This document shows, one piece after another, positions 5,815 to 5,946 of a stretch of 5,946 bases of DNA. Both the position numbers and the translations under genes were made by a program. Under the pieces are notes generated by a model that did not search any database, had not been told where the DNA came from, and saw only the letters and a program-made list of their open reading frames with translations. Position 1 is the first letter of the stretch. Each line of letters starts with the position of its first letter. The DNA comes from Bacteroidales bacterium (lineage in GTDB: Bacteria; Bacteroidota; Bacteroidia; Bacteroidales; CG2-30-32-10): positions 1-5,946 of the forward strand of contig DAOQAK010000088.1 of the NCBI GenBank assembly GCA_035353855.1, written 5' to 3'.

Positions 5815-5946
5815 GTGGTTTGGTAATAAAATGAAGTTTAACGGTAATTGCGGAATATTCTCTCCCGGAAGGATTTCATTATTTCATTTTTTCGGCTCAC
5901 ATAAAATAAATGGGGAGAAGTATTATTTTTGGCAGCAAAAATTATC

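Larger units (their letters stand above)
5664..5946. other. Non-coding tail with short open frames at the window edge
   Basis: No supported gene lies in these 283 bases. On the plus strand a frame is open from an ATG at 5813 to the window edge (44 codons, containing MKFNGNCGIFSPGR). On the opposite strand a frame is open from the edge to a TAA at 5838-5840, ending MKSFRERIFRNYR, and could be the last 35 codons of a minus-strand gene. They overlap, so at most one is real, and neither resembles a family I know. Confidence 0.3.

Noticed and set aside
1..5946. CRISPR array, tRNA or rRNA gene, insertion sequence, phage or defence system
   Set aside because: I saw no regularly spaced repeats, no cloverleaf or rRNA sequence, no transposase or integrase, and no terminal repeats with target duplications.

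Overview
The window looks like chromosomal DNA of an AT-rich member of the Bacteroidota. Four things point there. The large protease ends in a type IX secretion (T9SS) sorting domain, which is confined to that phylum. Its upstream region carries a textbook Bacteroidota promoter (TTG, 20 bases, TATATTTG). Starts lack Shine-Dalgarno sequences and sit behind A-rich leaders. The regulator-like gene is built from two proteins of the TPR-kinase/LytTR pair type that is common in this phylum. Genus cannot be read from the window.

Layout. On the minus strand, reading right to left, lies a 959-residue secreted M4 (thermolysin-like) metalloprotease (861-3740) with its own promoter and a strong intrinsic terminator (810-841). 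After a 317-base gap comes a second minus-strand gene (28-543). It encodes a signal peptide and only the FTP-type propeptide part of a paralogous protease, and stops where the next propeptide segment should begin. On the plus strand, 4184-5155 encodes a chimeric protein: signal peptide and TPR-like start of a sensor kinase joined in frame to the last two thirds of a response regulator (partial receiver plus complete LytTR DNA-binding domain). An OsmC/Ohr-family peroxide-detoxification gene (5247-5663) follows. The last 283 bases hold no convincing gene.

How the parts relate. The protease and the propeptide-only gene are clear paralogues, so this end is a local duplication in which one copy is broken or reduced to a propeptide. 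The protease and the chimeric regulator are divergently arranged around a 443-base AT-rich spacer with several inverted repeats, the best being a 14+14 bp dyad at 3825-3854 just upstream of the protease promoter. OsmC has no visible functional link to its neighbours.

The most unusual item is the chimeric regulator. It retains the phospho-acceptor Asp and an intact DNA-binding domain, but lacks the metal-binding acidic residues of the receiver and begins with an export signal. It is best explained as an in-frame deletion across a kinase-regulator gene pair, or as an assembly join. I see no convincing new defence, mobile or RNA system.
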